A stretch of DNA of 64,000 nucleotides from contig NZ_JANGEY010000007.1 of the NCBI RefSeq assembly GCF_024451105.1, positions 124,001-188,000 on the forward strand, read 5' to 3'. The position numbers were made by a program, and so were the translations under genes. Position 1 is the stretch's first letter, and the number at the start of each line of letters is the position of its first letter. Positions 48,856 through 58,947 of the stretch are shown here, in pieces. The notes beneath the pieces were generated by a model. It saw nothing but the letters and a program-made list of their open reading frames with translations. It did no database searches and had not been told where the DNA came from. The DNA is from Stutzerimonas stutzeri. GTDB taxonomy: Bacteria > Pseudomonadota > Gammaproteobacteria > Pseudomonadales > Pseudomonadaceae.

Positions 48856-49328
48856 AGCCCGCCATGCTCCGCAGCGGCCTGCTCCTGTCGCTGCTGTCCG
48901 GCCTGGCCGCACCAGCCTGGAGCGCACTGCTGCCGGAGGCGACCCGCGCCGAGCTGCTGCAGGCCGTCCAGCAGCAGTTCTGGGGCAAGGCCCGCTACGC
49001 CGACGGCTCGCCGGTGCTGCCCGCCGACGAGGCCGAACGCAAGCGCCTGCCGGTGTCGCCAGCCGTGGCCAGCCAGGTCATGGACGTCGGCGAGCTGTCC
49101 GGGCTGGCCGAGTGGTGCAACCTGGACTGGCAGAGCCACTACCTGACACTGACCGCCAGCGCCCGCCGCCATGGCTTCACGGAAAAGCAGCTGGCCTTCA
49201 TCGGCGTCACCCACGGCGCCCTGCAGGGCTTCATGGCCCGGGCCATGCAGAGGCGGAGCTGCGACGACGAACAGCGCCAGCGGGTCGCCCAGCTGCTGCG
49301 CCAGTCGCCCAACCGCAGTTTTCCCTGA
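48852..49328 (+). CDS. Exported protein of unknown function
   Basis: A 158-residue protein with a clear Sec signal peptide (RSGLLLSLLSGLAAPAWS, cleavage near residue 24). The mature part is helical with two cysteines (EWCNLDW, RRSCDD) and no domain I recognise. It is translationally coupled to the glutaredoxin-like gene upstream and lies 9 bases before the MreB-like gene, so the three probably form one operon. A periplasmic redox substrate or partner is one guess, without direct support. Confidence 0.7.
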   Translation: MKPAMLRSGLLLSLLSGLAAPAWSALLPEATRAELLQAVQQQFWGKARYADGSPVLPADEAERKRLPVSPAVASQVMDVGELSGLAEWCNLDWQSHYLTLTASARRHGFTEKQLAFIGVTHGALQGFMARAMQRRSCDDEQRQRVAQLLRQSPNRSFP

Positions 49329-49337
49329 CTCCCCGGA

Positions 49338-49844
49338 ATGATCATGTTCAACCTGTTCCGCAACACCCTGTATCTGCGCCTGCAGGCCGACCTGCTGCGC
49401 GTCCTCCACGTGGAGTCCGGCCAGACCTTCAGCGAGGCACCGCTACTGGCCCTGCGCCACGACGGCAAGGGCCAGCGCATGCCGCTGGCCGCCGGCAACG
49501 CGGCGCTGGCCCTGGACGGCCAGCCGGGCGTCGAGCTGGTCAACGGCTTCCGTCATCCGCGCAGCCTGCTGGCCGACTTCGCGGTGGCGGAGCAGACCCT
49601 GCAGCGGCTGCTGAAGCGGATCCAGCCGCCCGCGCTGCTGCGCCCGGCGCCGACGGTGGTGCTGCAGCCGCTGGAGCGGCTGGAAGGCGGCCTGACCCAG
49701 GTGGAGATCCGCGCACTGATCGAACTGCTGAAGGGCGCCGGTGCGCGCCAGGTGTACATCTGGACCGGCCGGGAACTGCACGGCCACGAACTCGAGCATC
49801 TGCACTTCCCCGAGGCCGGCGGCAGCCTGCTCTGGCCCGCCTGA
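49338..49844 (+). CDS. Half-length MreB-like protein
   Basis: A 168-residue protein resembling the first part of MreB-type actin homologues: MFNLFRNTLYLRLQADLLRV at the N-terminus (phosphate-1-like region but without the DLGTAN signature), NGFRHPRSLLADFAVAEQTLQRLLKR (compare the MreB helix HPR...IADFxVxExML), and PTVVLQPL...GGLTQVEIRALIELLKGAGARQVYI (compare the segment after CVPxGxTxVERRA). Subdomains II and the second phosphate loop are absent, so nucleotide hydrolysis is unlikely. Start could be MIM at 49338 or the next ATG at 49344. Two parS sites follow the stop. Confidence 0.5.
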   Translation: MIMFNLFRNTLYLRLQADLLRVLHVESGQTFSEAPLLALRHDGKGQRMPLAAGNAALALDGQPGVELVNGFRHPRSLLADFAVAEQTLQRLLKRIQPPALLRPAPTVVLQPLERLEGGLTQVEIRALIELLKGAGARQVYIWTGRELHGHELEHLHFPEAGGSLLWPA

Positions 49845-49846
49845 AG

Positions 49847-49862
49847 CGTTCCACGTGAAACA
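49847..49862. other. parS-like site, copy 2 (variant)
   Basis: CGTTCCACGTGAAACA has the central GTTCCACGTGAAAC, intermediate between the pseudomonad (GTTCCACGTGGAAC) and the universal (GTTTCACGTGAAAC) parS cores. It starts 3 bases after the MreB-like stop codon, 48 bases before copy 3. Confidence 0.8.
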
Positions 49863-49894
49863 CCCGCACGCCCCGCTGACCAGCCGGCGACACC

Positions 49895-49910
49895 TGTTCC
49901 ACGTGGAACA
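49895..49910. other. parS site (ParB-binding), copy 3
   Basis: TGTTCCACGTGGAACA, identical to the sites at 38532 and 58932. It lies in the convergent gap between the MreB-like gene and the meta-cleavage operon. Confidence 0.93.
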
Positions 49911-49926
49911 CACCGCGCAGAAACGA

Positions 49927-49950
49927 CAAAGCCCGGCAAGCCGGGCCTTG
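49927..49950. terminator. Bidirectional terminator of the meta-cleavage operon
   Basis: Stem GCCCGGC-AA-GCCGGGC (49931-49946), extended by ACAA/TTGT, lies 23 bases past the dmpI stop. On the minus strand it is followed by U-rich TTTGTCGTTTC. Confidence 0.75.
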
Positions 49951-49973
49951 TCGACAGCAGGGCAGGGGCGCAC

Positions 49974-50165
49974 TCAGCGGCGCACCTTGCTGGCCGGCTC
50001 GCCGCCGATGCCCCAGTGATCCTTGGGCACCTCGCTGATCAGCACCCGCACGCGGTCCAGCGGCGAGTCGAGGGTGCGCGCCAGCGCCTCGCTGACCTCG
50101 CGGATCATCGCTTCCTTCTGTTCCGCGCTGCGGCCTTCCATGATGTGCACATGGGCAATCGGCAT
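49974..50165 (-). CDS. dmpI: 4-oxalocrotonate (2-hydroxymuconate) tautomerase
   Basis: A 63-residue 4-OT family enzyme with the catalytic N-terminal proline exposed after Met removal ([13 protein letters not shown]) and Arg39/Arg41-type residues in [10 protein letters not shown]. It isomerises 2-hydroxymuconate to 2-oxo-3-hexenedioate in the oxalocrotonate branch of catechol meta-cleavage. It is the last gene of the operon and is separated from dmpH by a hairpin with a U-run, so its level may be set independently. Confidence 0.93.
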   Translation of the reverse strand: MPIAHVHIMEGRSAEQKEAMIREVSEALARTLDSPLDRVRVLISEVPKDHWGIGGEPASKVRR

Positions 50166-50181
50166 GAGACGGTTCCTCGCG

Positions 50182-50207
50182 AAAAAGTCCCCGGCCGGCG
50201 GCCGGGG
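50182..50207 (-). terminator. Attenuator-like hairpin between dmpH and dmpI
   Basis: On the minus strand CCCCGGCC-GCC-GGCCGGGG is followed by ACTTTTTC. It has the form of an intrinsic terminator inside the operon, 15 bases after the dmpH stop. Confidence 0.65.
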
Positions 50208-50221
50208 CAACAGGGGTGAAC

Positions 50222-51016
50222 TCAGACGAAGCGCGCGGAGACGCTGCCCAGGCCCTGGTAGCGCACGGTGACGTTGTCGCCCGGCGCAACCGCCACGGCG
50301 GCGGTGATGCCGCCGGTCATGATGAAGGTGCCGGCCGGGATATGCTCGCCGCGCTCGGCCAGCAGGTTGGCCAGCATCGCCACGCTGGACAGCGGATGGC
50401 CGAGCACCGCGGCGCCGGCGCCGACTTCCACCACCTCGCCGTTCTTCTCCATCACCACGCCGAGGGTGCGCAGGTCGACGTCCTCGAGGTTGGCCATCTG
50501 GCCGCCGGTGATGTAGCGGGTCGAGGAGGCGTTGTCGGCCACCACGCTGATCAGGTCGAACTTGAAGTTCTCGTAGCGCGAGTCGATCACCTCGACGGTG
50601 GGGATCACGTAGTCGATCGCCGCGATCACGTCGCCGATGTGGCAGCCCGGGCCGTGCAGAGGGGCCTTGGTGACCACGGAGATTTCCGCCTCGATCTTCG
50701 GGTGGATCAGCTTGGAGCAGTCGACCACGCCGCCGTCCGGCACGCTGAAGTAGTCGGAGAGGAAGCCGTAGATCGGCGTCTCCACGCCCATCTGCGCCAT
50801 CTTCGCCCAGGAGGTCAGGCCCATCTTCAGGCCGACGGTCTTGTTGCCGCGGGCTTCCTTGCGGCGACGGATTTCCCACTGGATGTCGTAGGCGTCGGCG
50901 AAGGTCATCTGCGGGTAGTCGTTGGTGATCTTCGGAATGTCGTGGACATTCAGCTCGGCGCCTTCGACGTGCTCGGCCAGGGCCAGCACCTGTTCACGGG
51001 TCAGGGTACGGTTCAT
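50222..51016 (-). CDS. dmpH: 4-oxalocrotonate decarboxylase
   Basis: A 264-residue enzyme of the fumarylacetoacetase-like hydratase/decarboxylase family. It decarboxylates 2-oxo-3-hexenedioate to 2-oxopent-4-enoate and works in a complex with the hydratase DmpE, to which it is clearly paralogous (shared patterns [42 protein letters not shown]). The ATG overlaps the dmpG stop (ATGA). It is full length. Confidence 0.93.
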   Translation of the reverse strand: MNRTLTREQVLALAEHVEGAELNVHDIPKITNDYPQMTFADAYDIQWEIRRRKEARGNKTVGLKMGLTSWAKMAQMGVETPIYGFLSDYFSVPDGGVVDCSKLIHPKIEAEISVVTKAPLHGPGCHIGDVIAAIDYVIPTVEVIDSRYENFKFDLISVVADNASSTRYITGGQMANLEDVDLRTLGVVMEKNGEVVEVGAGAAVLGHPLSSVAMLANLLAERGEHIPAGTFIMTGGITAAVAVAPGDNVTVRYQGLGSVSARFV

Positions 51017-52053
51017 GCGCTCACCTTCTGGGTCTGGCGGGCCTTGGCCATGTCGAGGGCCAGGTCTTCGATCATGTCTTCCTGGCCGCCGACGGTACCG
51101 CGGCGGCCGAGTTCTACGAGGATGTCGCGGGCCGGCACGCCGTACTTCTTCTCGGCGCGCTGGGCGAACAGCAGGAACGAGCTGTACACGCCGGCGTAGC
51201 CCAGGGTCAGGGCATCGCGGTCGACGCGGATCGGCTGGTCCATCAGCGGCACCACCAGGTCCTCGGCGACGTCCATGATCTTGTACAGGTCGATGCCGGT
51301 CTCGGCGCCCATGCGCTTGAGCACCGCGCACAGCACCTCCAGCGGGGTGTTGCCGGCGCCGGCGCCGAGGCCAGCCACCGAGCCGTCGATGCGCACCGCA
51401 CCGGCCTCGATGGCGGCCAGCGAGTTGGCGATGGCCATGCCCATGTTGTGGTGGCCGTGGAAGCCGATCTGGGTGGCCGGGTTCAGCTCGGCGCGCAGCA
51501 GGCCGATCTTCTGGCTGACCTCGTCGGGCAGCATGTAGCCGGCCGAGTCGGTGCAGTAGATGCAGTTGGCGCCGTAGCTTTCCATCAGGCGGGCCTGTTC
51601 CAGCACCTTCTCCGGGCTGGCCATGTGCGCCATCATCAGGAAGCCGACGGTGTCGACCCCCATCTTCGCCGCCATGCCGATGTGCTGCTCCGACACGTCC
51701 GCTTCCGTGCAGTGGGTGGCGACGCGGATGGTCGACACGCCGCAGTCCACCGCCATCTTCAGGTGGTCGACGGTGCCGATGCCCGGCAGCAGCAGGGCGG
51801 AGACCTTGGCCTGCTTGAGCTGCGGGATCACCGCGCTGAGGTACTCCTCGTCGCTGTGCGCCGGGAAGCCGTAGTTGATCGAACGCCCGCCGAGGCCGTC
51901 GCCGTGGGTGATCTCGATCAGCGGCATGCCGGCGGCATCCAGGCCGGTGGCCACGGCGACCATCTGCTCGAGGCTGATCTGGTGGCGCTTGGCGTGCATG
52001 CCGTCGCGCAGGCTCATGTCGTGCAGGGTGACTTGCTTGCCTTGCAGATTCAT
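51013..52053 (-). CDS. dmpG: 4-hydroxy-2-oxovalerate aldolase
   Basis: A 346-residue DmpG. It cleaves 4-hydroxy-2-oxovalerate to pyruvate and acetaldehyde and channels the aldehyde to DmpF. It has the TIM-barrel metal-site motifs [17 protein letters not shown] (Arg, Asp), [24 protein letters not shown] and [11 protein letters not shown] (His-x-His), and a C-terminal communication domain. It sits 13 bases behind dmpF, the usual complex-forming pair. Confidence 0.96.
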   Translation of the reverse strand: MNLQGKQVTLHDMSLRDGMHAKRHQISLEQMVAVATGLDAAGMPLIEITHGDGLGGRSINYGFPAHSDEEYLSAVIPQLKQAKVSALLLPGIGTVDHLKMAVDCGVSTIRVATHCTEADVSEQHIGMAAKMGVDTVGFLMMAHMASPEKVLEQARLMESYGANCIYCTDSAGYMLPDEVSQKIGLLRAELNPATQIGFHGHHNMGMAIANSLAAIEAGAVRIDGSVAGLGAGAGNTPLEVLCAVLKRMGAETGIDLYKIMDVAEDLVVPLMDQPIRVDRDALTLGYAGVYSSFLLFAQRAEKKYGVPARDILVELGRRGTVGGQEDMIEDLALDMAKARQTQKVSA

Positions 52054-52066
52054 CGTGCTATTCCCC

Positions 52067-52990
52067 TCAGGCCAGTGCAGCTTCGCGGCTCGGCAGTTGG
52101 ATGGTGCCGGCGGCGATTTCCTCGGCGAACATCTCGGCGGTGCGCAGACCGGCGGCGGTCATGATGTCCAGGTTGCCGGCGTACTTGGGCAGGTAGTCGC
52201 CCAGGCCCTCGACCTCCATGAAGATCGACACGCGGTTGCCGTCGAACACCGGGCCGTTCTTCAGACGGTAGCCCGGCACGTACTTCTGCACCTCGGCGAG
52301 CATGGCGTGCACGGATTCGGTGATGGCGTCGCGGTCCGGCTCGCTCTCGGTCAGGCAGTGGATGGTGTCGCGCATCATCAGCGGCGGCTCGGCCGGGTTG
52401 ATGATGATGATCGCCTTGCCTTCCTTCGCCCCGCCGACCTTCTCGATGGCGCCGGCGGTGGTGCGGGTGAACTCGTCGATGTTCTTGCGGGTGCCCGGGC
52501 CGACCGAGCGCGAGGACACGGTGGCGACGATCTCGCCGTAGGCCACCGGCTGCACGCGCGATACCGCAGCGACCATCGGGATGGTCGCCTGGCCGCCGCA
52601 GGTGACCATGTTGACGTTCATCTCCAGCTTGCCGACGTGCTCCTTGAGGTTCACCGGCGGCACGCAGAACGGGCCGATGGCGGCCGGGGTCAGGTCGATC
52701 ATCAGCACGCCCAGCTCGTTGAGCTTGCGGCTGTTCTCGGCATGGGCGTAGGCGCTGGTGGCGTCGAAGGCGACGCGGATGTCGTCGGCGATGACGTGCG
52801 GCAGCAGGCCGTCGACGCCATCAAAGGTGGTCTTCAGACCGAATTCGCGGGCGCGCTTGAGGCCGTCGGACTCGGGGTCGATGCCGACCATCCACACCGG
52901 CTCGATCCACTCGGAGCGCAGCATCTTCATCACCAGGTCGGTACCGATGTTGCCCGGGCCGATGATCGCCGCTTTCAGTTTCTTGCTCAT
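52067..52990 (-). CDS. dmpF: Acetaldehyde dehydrogenase (acylating)
   Basis: A 307-residue DmpF, converting acetaldehyde to acetyl-CoA with NAD. It has the N-terminal nucleotide loop [12 protein letters not shown] (about 9-20) and the catalytic cysteine in [13 protein letters not shown] (about residue 131). It forms a bifunctional complex with DmpG encoded next to it. AAGACCC precedes the ATG weakly. The gene is intact and in the standard EFGHI order. Confidence 0.95.
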   Translation of the reverse strand: MSKKLKAAIIGPGNIGTDLVMKMLRSEWIEPVWMVGIDPESDGLKRAREFGLKTTFDGVDGLLPHVIADDIRVAFDATSAYAHAENSRKLNELGVLMIDLTPAAIGPFCVPPVNLKEHVGKLEMNVNMVTCGGQATIPMVAAVSRVQPVAYGEIVATVSSRSVGPGTRKNIDEFTRTTAGAIEKVGGAKEGKAIIIINPAEPPLMMRDTIHCLTESEPDRDAITESVHAMLAEVQKYVPGYRLKNGPVFDGNRVSIFMEVEGLGDYLPKYAGNLDIMTAAGLRTAEMFAEEIAAGTIQLPSREAALA

Positions 52991-53015
52991 GGGTCTTTCC
53001 CCTGTTCTTGTTCGG

Positions 53016-53798
53016 TCAGGTGAAACGCACGCTGGCGCTGCCGATGCCGCCGATCTCGACGCGCATGAAGTCGCCGGCCTTGACCGGCTCCAGCGGCACC
53101 AGGGAACCGGAGAGGATCACTTCGCCGGCCTTCAGGCCGATGCCGAAGTGGCCGAGGGTGTTGGCCAGCCAGGCCACGCAGTTGACCGGCGAGCCCAGCG
53201 CGGCGGCGCCGGCGCCGGTGCTGATCTGCTGGCCGTTCTTCTCCACCACCATGCCGCAGGTGACCAGGTCGACCTGGCGCGGGGAGACGGCCTGGTCGCC
53301 GAGGATGAACAGGCCGCAGGAGGCGTTGTCGGCGACGGTGTCCTGGATCTTGATCTTCCAGTCCTGGATGCGCGAATCGACCACCTCGAAGCAGGGGATC
53401 ACGCACTCGGTGGCGGCCAGCACGTCGGCGTTGGTGATGCCGGGGCCCATCAGGTCCTTCTTGAGGATGAAGGCGATCTCGCCCTCGGCCTTGGGCTGGA
53501 TCAGGCGGTCGCTGATCGGCATGCTCGCGCCGCTGCTGAACACCATGGCGTCGGTCAGGTAGCCGAAGTCCGGCTGGTTGACGCCGAGCATGGTCTGCAC
53601 CGCCTTGCTGGTCAGGCCGATCTTCTTGCCGATGATGCGCTCGCCGGCGGCCAGGCGGCGCTCGAGCATGCGCAGGGAGATCTGGTAGGCGTCGTCGATG
53701 GTCAGGTCATAGCGGCTGGTCAGCGGGGCCACGGCCTCGCGGCTCTGCATGGCCTGGTAGAGCTCGTCGCCGAGCTGGTTGATCAGTTCTTGGTTCAT
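53016..53798 (-). CDS. dmpE: 2-oxopent-4-enoate hydratase
   Basis: A 260-residue hydratase adding water to 2-hydroxypenta-2,4-dienoate to give 4-hydroxy-2-oxovalerate. Conserved segments shared with DmpH and other family members are [26 protein letters not shown] and [12 protein letters not shown]. It is preceded by the 60-base dmpC-dmpE gap in which dmpD would lie in the classical dmp/xyl order; no hydrolase gene is present there, only a GC hairpin. Confidence 0.94.
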   Translation of the reverse strand: MNQELINQLGDELYQAMQSREAVAPLTSRYDLTIDDAYQISLRMLERRLAAGERIIGKKIGLTSKAVQTMLGVNQPDFGYLTDAMVFSSGASMPISDRLIQPKAEGEIAFILKKDLMGPGITNADVLAATECVIPCFEVVDSRIQDWKIKIQDTVADNASCGLFILGDQAVSPRQVDLVTCGMVVEKNGQQISTGAGAAALGSPVNCVAWLANTLGHFGIGLKAGEVILSGSLVPLEPVKAGDFMRVEIGGIGSASVRFT

Positions 53799-53858
53799 GC
53801 GGATTCTTCCTGTGGGGCGGCGCCCCTCGGGGGACGCCGCCGGATTTCGGTCAGTAGC

Positions 53859-55319
53859 TCACAGCTTGACGCAGATGTTCTTCAGCTCGGTGTAGAACTC
53901 CAGCGAGTGCACCCCGCCTTCGCGACCGATGCCCGACTGCTTGGCGCCGCCGAAGGCAGTGCGCAGGTCGCGCAGGAACCAGCTGTTGACCCAGACGATG
54001 CCCGCCTCGATCTGCCCGGCGACGCGGTGGGCGCGCGAGCTGTTCTCGGTCCAGATCGCCGAGGCCAGGCCGTAGGGCAGGCTGTTGGCCAGCTCGATGG
54101 CTTCCTCTTCCGTATCGAACGGACGGATGTGGCAGCACGGGCCGAAGATTTCCTCGGTGACCACCGCCGAGTCGTCGGGCAGGCCGGTCCAGATGGTCGG
54201 CTGCACCCAGGCGCCGCCGGCCAGGTGCGCCGGCATGTCCGGCACGCCGCCGCCGGTGACGACGGTGGCGCCCTCGTCCTTGGCCTTCTGGTAGTAGCTG
54301 AGGACCTTCTCGCGGTGCTTGTGGCTGACCAAGGATCCGAAGTTGGCGCTCGGGTCGTTCGGCTCGCCGATCTTCAGCGCCTCGGCGCCGGCCTTCAGGC
54401 GGGCGACGAACTCGTCGAAGATCGGCCGCTCGACGTACACGCGCTCGGTGCCCAGGCAGACCTGGCCGCAGTTGGCGAAGGCCGAGCGCAGGGTGCCCTC
54501 GATGGCCTTGTCCATGTCGCAGTCGGCGAACACGATGCCGGCGTTCTTGCCGCCCAGCTCCAGCGACACCTGGCGCACGCCCTTGGCGGCGGCGCGCATG
54601 ATGGTCTCGCCGGTGCCGGTCTCGCCGGTGAAGGTGATGGCGTCGACGTCCGGGTGGGCGGTGAGGAAAGCACCGGCCGAGTTGCCGCCGAAGCCGTGCA
54701 CCACGTTGTACACGCCGGCCGGCACGCCGGCGGCGTTCATCACCTCGCCGAGCAGCGCGGTGGTGGTGGGGGTTTCCTCGGACGGCTTGACCACCACGGT
54801 GTTGCCGCAGGCCAGCGCCGGGCCGACCTTCCAGGTCATCAGCAGCAGCGGCAGGTTCCACGGGCTGATCACGCCGATCACGCCCTTGGGGCGGCGCACG
54901 CCGTAGTTCAGCGCGCCGGTGCCGTCCGGGGTGGCCATCTCGAAGGCCTCGGTCGGCACGTTCTTCACCAGGTCGGCGAACACCTTGAAGTTGGCCGCGC
55001 CGCGCGGGATGTCGATGTGCGAGGCCAGCGACTTCGGCTTGCCGGTGTCCAGGCACTCGGCCTCGAGGAACTCGTCGAAGCGCGCGGTGATGCCGTCGGC
55101 GACGCGGTGCAGGATCTCGGTGCGCTCGGCTACGCTCATCTTGCCCCACGGCCCTTTCAGCGCGGCGCGCGCGGCCTTGACCGCGGCGTCGACCTCGGCC
55201 TCGCCGGCCTCGTGGATCTTGGCGATCACCTGGCCGTTGGCCGGGTTGACGTTGTCGAACAGCTTGCCGCTGGCCGAGCCGACGTATTCGCCGTTGATGA
55301 AGTGCTTGATCTCTTTCAT
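53859..55319 (-). CDS. dmpC: 2-hydroxymuconic semialdehyde dehydrogenase
   Basis: A 486-residue aldehyde dehydrogenase oxidising the ring-fission product to 2-hydroxymuconate (4-oxalocrotonate enol). It has the NAD segment ISPWNLPLLLMTWKVGPALACGN (core), the catalytic glutamate in LELGGKNAG and the catalytic cysteine in NCGQVCLGTER. With dmpD missing, this is the only visible route from the semialdehyde. It follows dmpB after 16 bases. Confidence 0.95.
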   Translation of the reverse strand: MKEIKHFINGEYVGSASGKLFDNVNPANGQVIAKIHEAGEAEVDAAVKAARAALKGPWGKMSVAERTEILHRVADGITARFDEFLEAECLDTGKPKSLASHIDIPRGAANFKVFADLVKNVPTEAFEMATPDGTGALNYGVRRPKGVIGVISPWNLPLLLMTWKVGPALACGNTVVVKPSEETPTTTALLGEVMNAAGVPAGVYNVVHGFGGNSAGAFLTAHPDVDAITFTGETGTGETIMRAAAKGVRQVSLELGGKNAGIVFADCDMDKAIEGTLRSAFANCGQVCLGTERVYVERPIFDEFVARLKAGAEALKIGEPNDPSANFGSLVSHKHREKVLSYYQKAKDEGATVVTGGGVPDMPAHLAGGAWVQPTIWTGLPDDSAVVTEEIFGPCCHIRPFDTEEEAIELANSLPYGLASAIWTENSSRAHRVAGQIEAGIVWVNSWFLRDLRTAFGGAKQSGIGREGGVHSLEFYTELKNICVKL

Positions 55320-55335
55320 GGATGCAGTCTCGGGA

Positions 55336-56259
55336 TCAGGTCAGGACGGTGAGGAAGCGCTCGTTGAGCTCGCGGTCGTGGTAGAAGATCGCCTTGCCCA
55401 GCTGGTCGGCGGTCCAGGTCACCGGCGGGTGATCCGGGTAGTGGTAGTCGCCGCCGCAGAACACCTCGTTGCGGTTGCCGGACGGGTCGAAGAAGTAGAT
55501 GGTCTTGCCGTGGGTCAGGCCGTGGCGGGTCGGGCCGATGTCGATCGAGGTGTTGGTCATGCTGATCAGGTCGGCGGCGCGCAGCACGTCGTCCCAGGTC
55601 TCGAGGAAGAACGAGGCGTGGTGCAGCTTGCCCTGCTCCGGATGCAGGATGAACGCCACGTCGTGGGCCTTCATGCCGACGCTGAGGAACTGGGCGACGC
55701 GCTTGCCCTCGGGATCGACCACCTGCTCGGCCAGGTCGAAGCCGAGCACCTCGGTGAACAGGCGCAGGGTCTCGTCGAGGTGGCCGCCGTAGAGCAGGGC
55801 GTGGTCGAAGCGGGTCGCCTTCATGCCCTTGAGGCCGCGCGGCCAGGCTTCCGGGTTGACCTCGGACAGGCCCCACTTGCCGGTCTGCTCCTTCTCGGCG
55901 AACAGCTCGAAGCGGTGGCCGGTCGGCGCGCTGAAGCGGATACGCCGACCGCAGCCCTTCAGCTCGCCGGCGGGGATGCTCTCCACCGCGCAGCCGAAGG
56001 CCACCAGCTCCTCGGTCAGGCGGCCGAGGGTGGCGTCGTCGAGTACCTTGAAGGCCATGAAGTCCATGCCGGCCTCGTCGGCCTCGCGCAGCACCACCGA
56101 GAACTTGTCGACCTCGGTCCAGCCCTTGAGATAGACGCGGCCCTTGTCGTCGCGGTCGACCTCGATCAGGCCGAGCAGCTCGACGTAGTGTTCCAGGGCC
56201 TTGGCCATGTCCAGGACGCGCAGCTGGATGTGCCCCGGGCGCATTACTCCTTTTTTCAT
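55336..56259 (-). CDS. dmpB: Catechol 2,3-dioxygenase
   Basis: A 307-residue extradiol dioxygenase of the XylE/DmpB (I.2.A) type. Iron ligands fall at His153 ([11 protein letters not shown]), His214 (KLHHASFF) and Glu265 ([10 protein letters not shown]), the same numbers as in XylE. It cleaves catechol next to the hydroxyls to give 2-hydroxymuconic semialdehyde. It is the first catabolic enzyme of the operon, 52 bases behind the ferredoxin gene dmpQ whose product reactivates it. Confidence 0.97.
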   Translation of the reverse strand: MKKGVMRPGHIQLRVLDMAKALEHYVELLGLIEVDRDDKGRVYLKGWTEVDKFSVVLREADEAGMDFMAFKVLDDATLGRLTEELVAFGCAVESIPAGELKGCGRRIRFSAPTGHRFELFAEKEQTGKWGLSEVNPEAWPRGLKGMKATRFDHALLYGGHLDETLRLFTEVLGFDLAEQVVDPEGKRVAQFLSVGMKAHDVAFILHPEQGKLHHASFFLETWDDVLRAADLISMTNTSIDIGPTRHGLTHGKTIYFFDPSGNRNEVFCGGDYHYPDHPPVTWTADQLGKAIFYHDRELNERFLTVLT

Positions 56260-56311
56260 CTCGACACCTCTTGTCTTTGTTGTTGGGGTCCCACGGTTGC
56301 TCTTGCGGCCG

Positions 56312-56632
56312 CTAGCAGAACGGCCGGGATATCTCGCCCGCCTCGGCGGGTGCCGGGCGGCGGATGGCCAGGTCGCTGCGCGGGAACAGCCGGCAGGCGA
56401 GCACCAGGCCCTGTTCGCGGTCGATGGCGTTGACGTGGCGGCGGCTCATGCGCCCGCAGTCGAACTCGCCGCTGAGCACCTGCACCTTGCACAGGCCGCA
56501 GCCGCCGCCGCGGCAGCCGACCGGGATGCAGCGCCGGGCATGCCGCTCCATGGCGGCCAGCACGTTCTGCTCGCCATCGCAGGCGAAGCGCTGGCCGCTG
56601 GCGGTTTCGGTGATCTGGAAGGTCTGGCTCAT
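56312..56632 (-). CDS. dmpQ: Plant-type [2Fe-2S] ferredoxin for catechol dioxygenase reactivation
   Basis: A 106-residue XylT/DmpQ-type ferredoxin. Cluster cysteines are Cys40, Cys45, Cys48 and Cys80 ([10 protein letters not shown] ... LVLACRLFP). It re-reduces the active-site iron of catechol 2,3-dioxygenase after inactivation by substituted catechols. The ATG at 56632 has GAGGTG upstream, overlapping the end of the preceding 48-codon frame. In the CF600 dmp operon dmpKLMNOP precede it; here they do not. Confidence 0.93.
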   Translation of the reverse strand: MSQTFQITETASGQRFACDGEQNVLAAMERHARRCIPVGCRGGGCGLCKVQVLSGEFDCGRMSRRHVNAIDREQGLVLACRLFPRSDLAIRRPAPAEAGEISRPFC

Positions 56633-56640
56633 GGCACACC

Positions 56641-56787
56641 TCAGCCGCGCAGGCCGAGGGCTGCCCTGGCAGCCAGACGGAAACGGCGCAGCAGGCCGCC
56701 ACGGGCAGGCGCGGCGGCAGGGCGCTCGGAAGGGAAGAAGATGCGGCGCTCGCGCTGTTCGGCGCGCGCACGGATGGCAGTGTTCAT
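56641..56787 (-). CDS. Short basic protein at the head of the meta-cleavage operon
   Basis: A 48-residue arginine- and alanine-rich frame (MNTAIRARAEQRERRIFFPS ... RLAARAALGLRG), beginning about 60 bases downstream of the sigma54 promoter's expected start and ending 8 bases before dmpQ. An AGGTA site precedes it. I recognise no family. It stands where the phenol hydroxylase genes are in dmp-type operons and could be a new small protein, a translated leader for dmpQ, or a scar. Confidence 0.45.
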   Translation of the reverse strand: MNTAIRARAEQRERRIFFPSERPAAAPARGGLLRRFRLAARAALGLRG

Positions 56788-56858
56788 GACGACCGTACCT
56801 GTTGTTCTTGTCTGTGCGGCTGGCCTCGGCAGCTGGGCTTGCCGGGCAACAGGACAAG

Positions 56859-56874
56859 AGCAACGGCTGTGCCA
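56859..56874 (-). promoter_or_regulatory. Sigma54 promoter of the meta-cleavage operon
   Basis: The minus strand reads TGGCACAGCCGTTGCT, a full match to TGGCAC-N5-TTGCW. It lies 72 bases upstream of the first small frame and is oriented into the dmp genes, divergent from the DmpR-type gene. Confidence 0.92.
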
Positions 56875-57000
56875 AGCCACCCGCAAGCAGCCGCCGCTCA
56901 AGCACAACTCATTGATTCAAAAGGACTTTTATTTGATTTTCGGCACGCGGCGCAGCTGGAAAGGCTCGTCGCACGGCGGACGGCAAGCACGGCGAGGCGA

Positions 57001-57132
57001 TGAATTTGATGATTTGGTGAATTTCCCGGCCTGCCACCTGGCGAGAAGCGCCGGATTCCGCTGCTCCAGGCGCCTGACGCGGCCAAATTCAGCAGATGAT
57101 CAATTTCTGCGTTTTTTGATCATCTGGTTGAT
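57001..57132 (-). promoter_or_regulatory. Candidate DmpR-type enhancer sites
   Basis: The 432-base gap between the operon and the regulator gene contains AT-rich TTGAT/ATCAA patches: TGAATTTGATGATTTGGTGA at 57001-57020 (about 140 bases upstream of the -24), GATGATCAATTTC at 57095-57107 and TTGATCATCTGGTTGAT at 57116-57132. They resemble the XylR/DmpR consensus TTGATCAATTGATCAA to differing degrees; which are used is uncertain. Confidence 0.5.
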
Positions 57133-57219
57133 TTTTTCCCGCCAAGCCGTTTCCATGCAGCCATCGGCCGCCCGCGCGCGCCGCCTCCCCGCCACAACAA
57201 CAAGCAAGGGGCCCGCCCG

Positions 57220-58923
<1,704 letters not shown>

Positions 58924-58931
58924 ACGACCGC

Positions 58932-58947
58932 TGTTCCACGTGGAACA
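58932..58947. other. parS site (ParB-binding), copy 4
   Basis: TGTTCCACGTGGAACA, identical to copies 1 and 3. It lies exactly between the dmpR stop and the ald stop (the next base, 58948, begins the ald termination codon on the minus strand). Confidence 0.93.
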
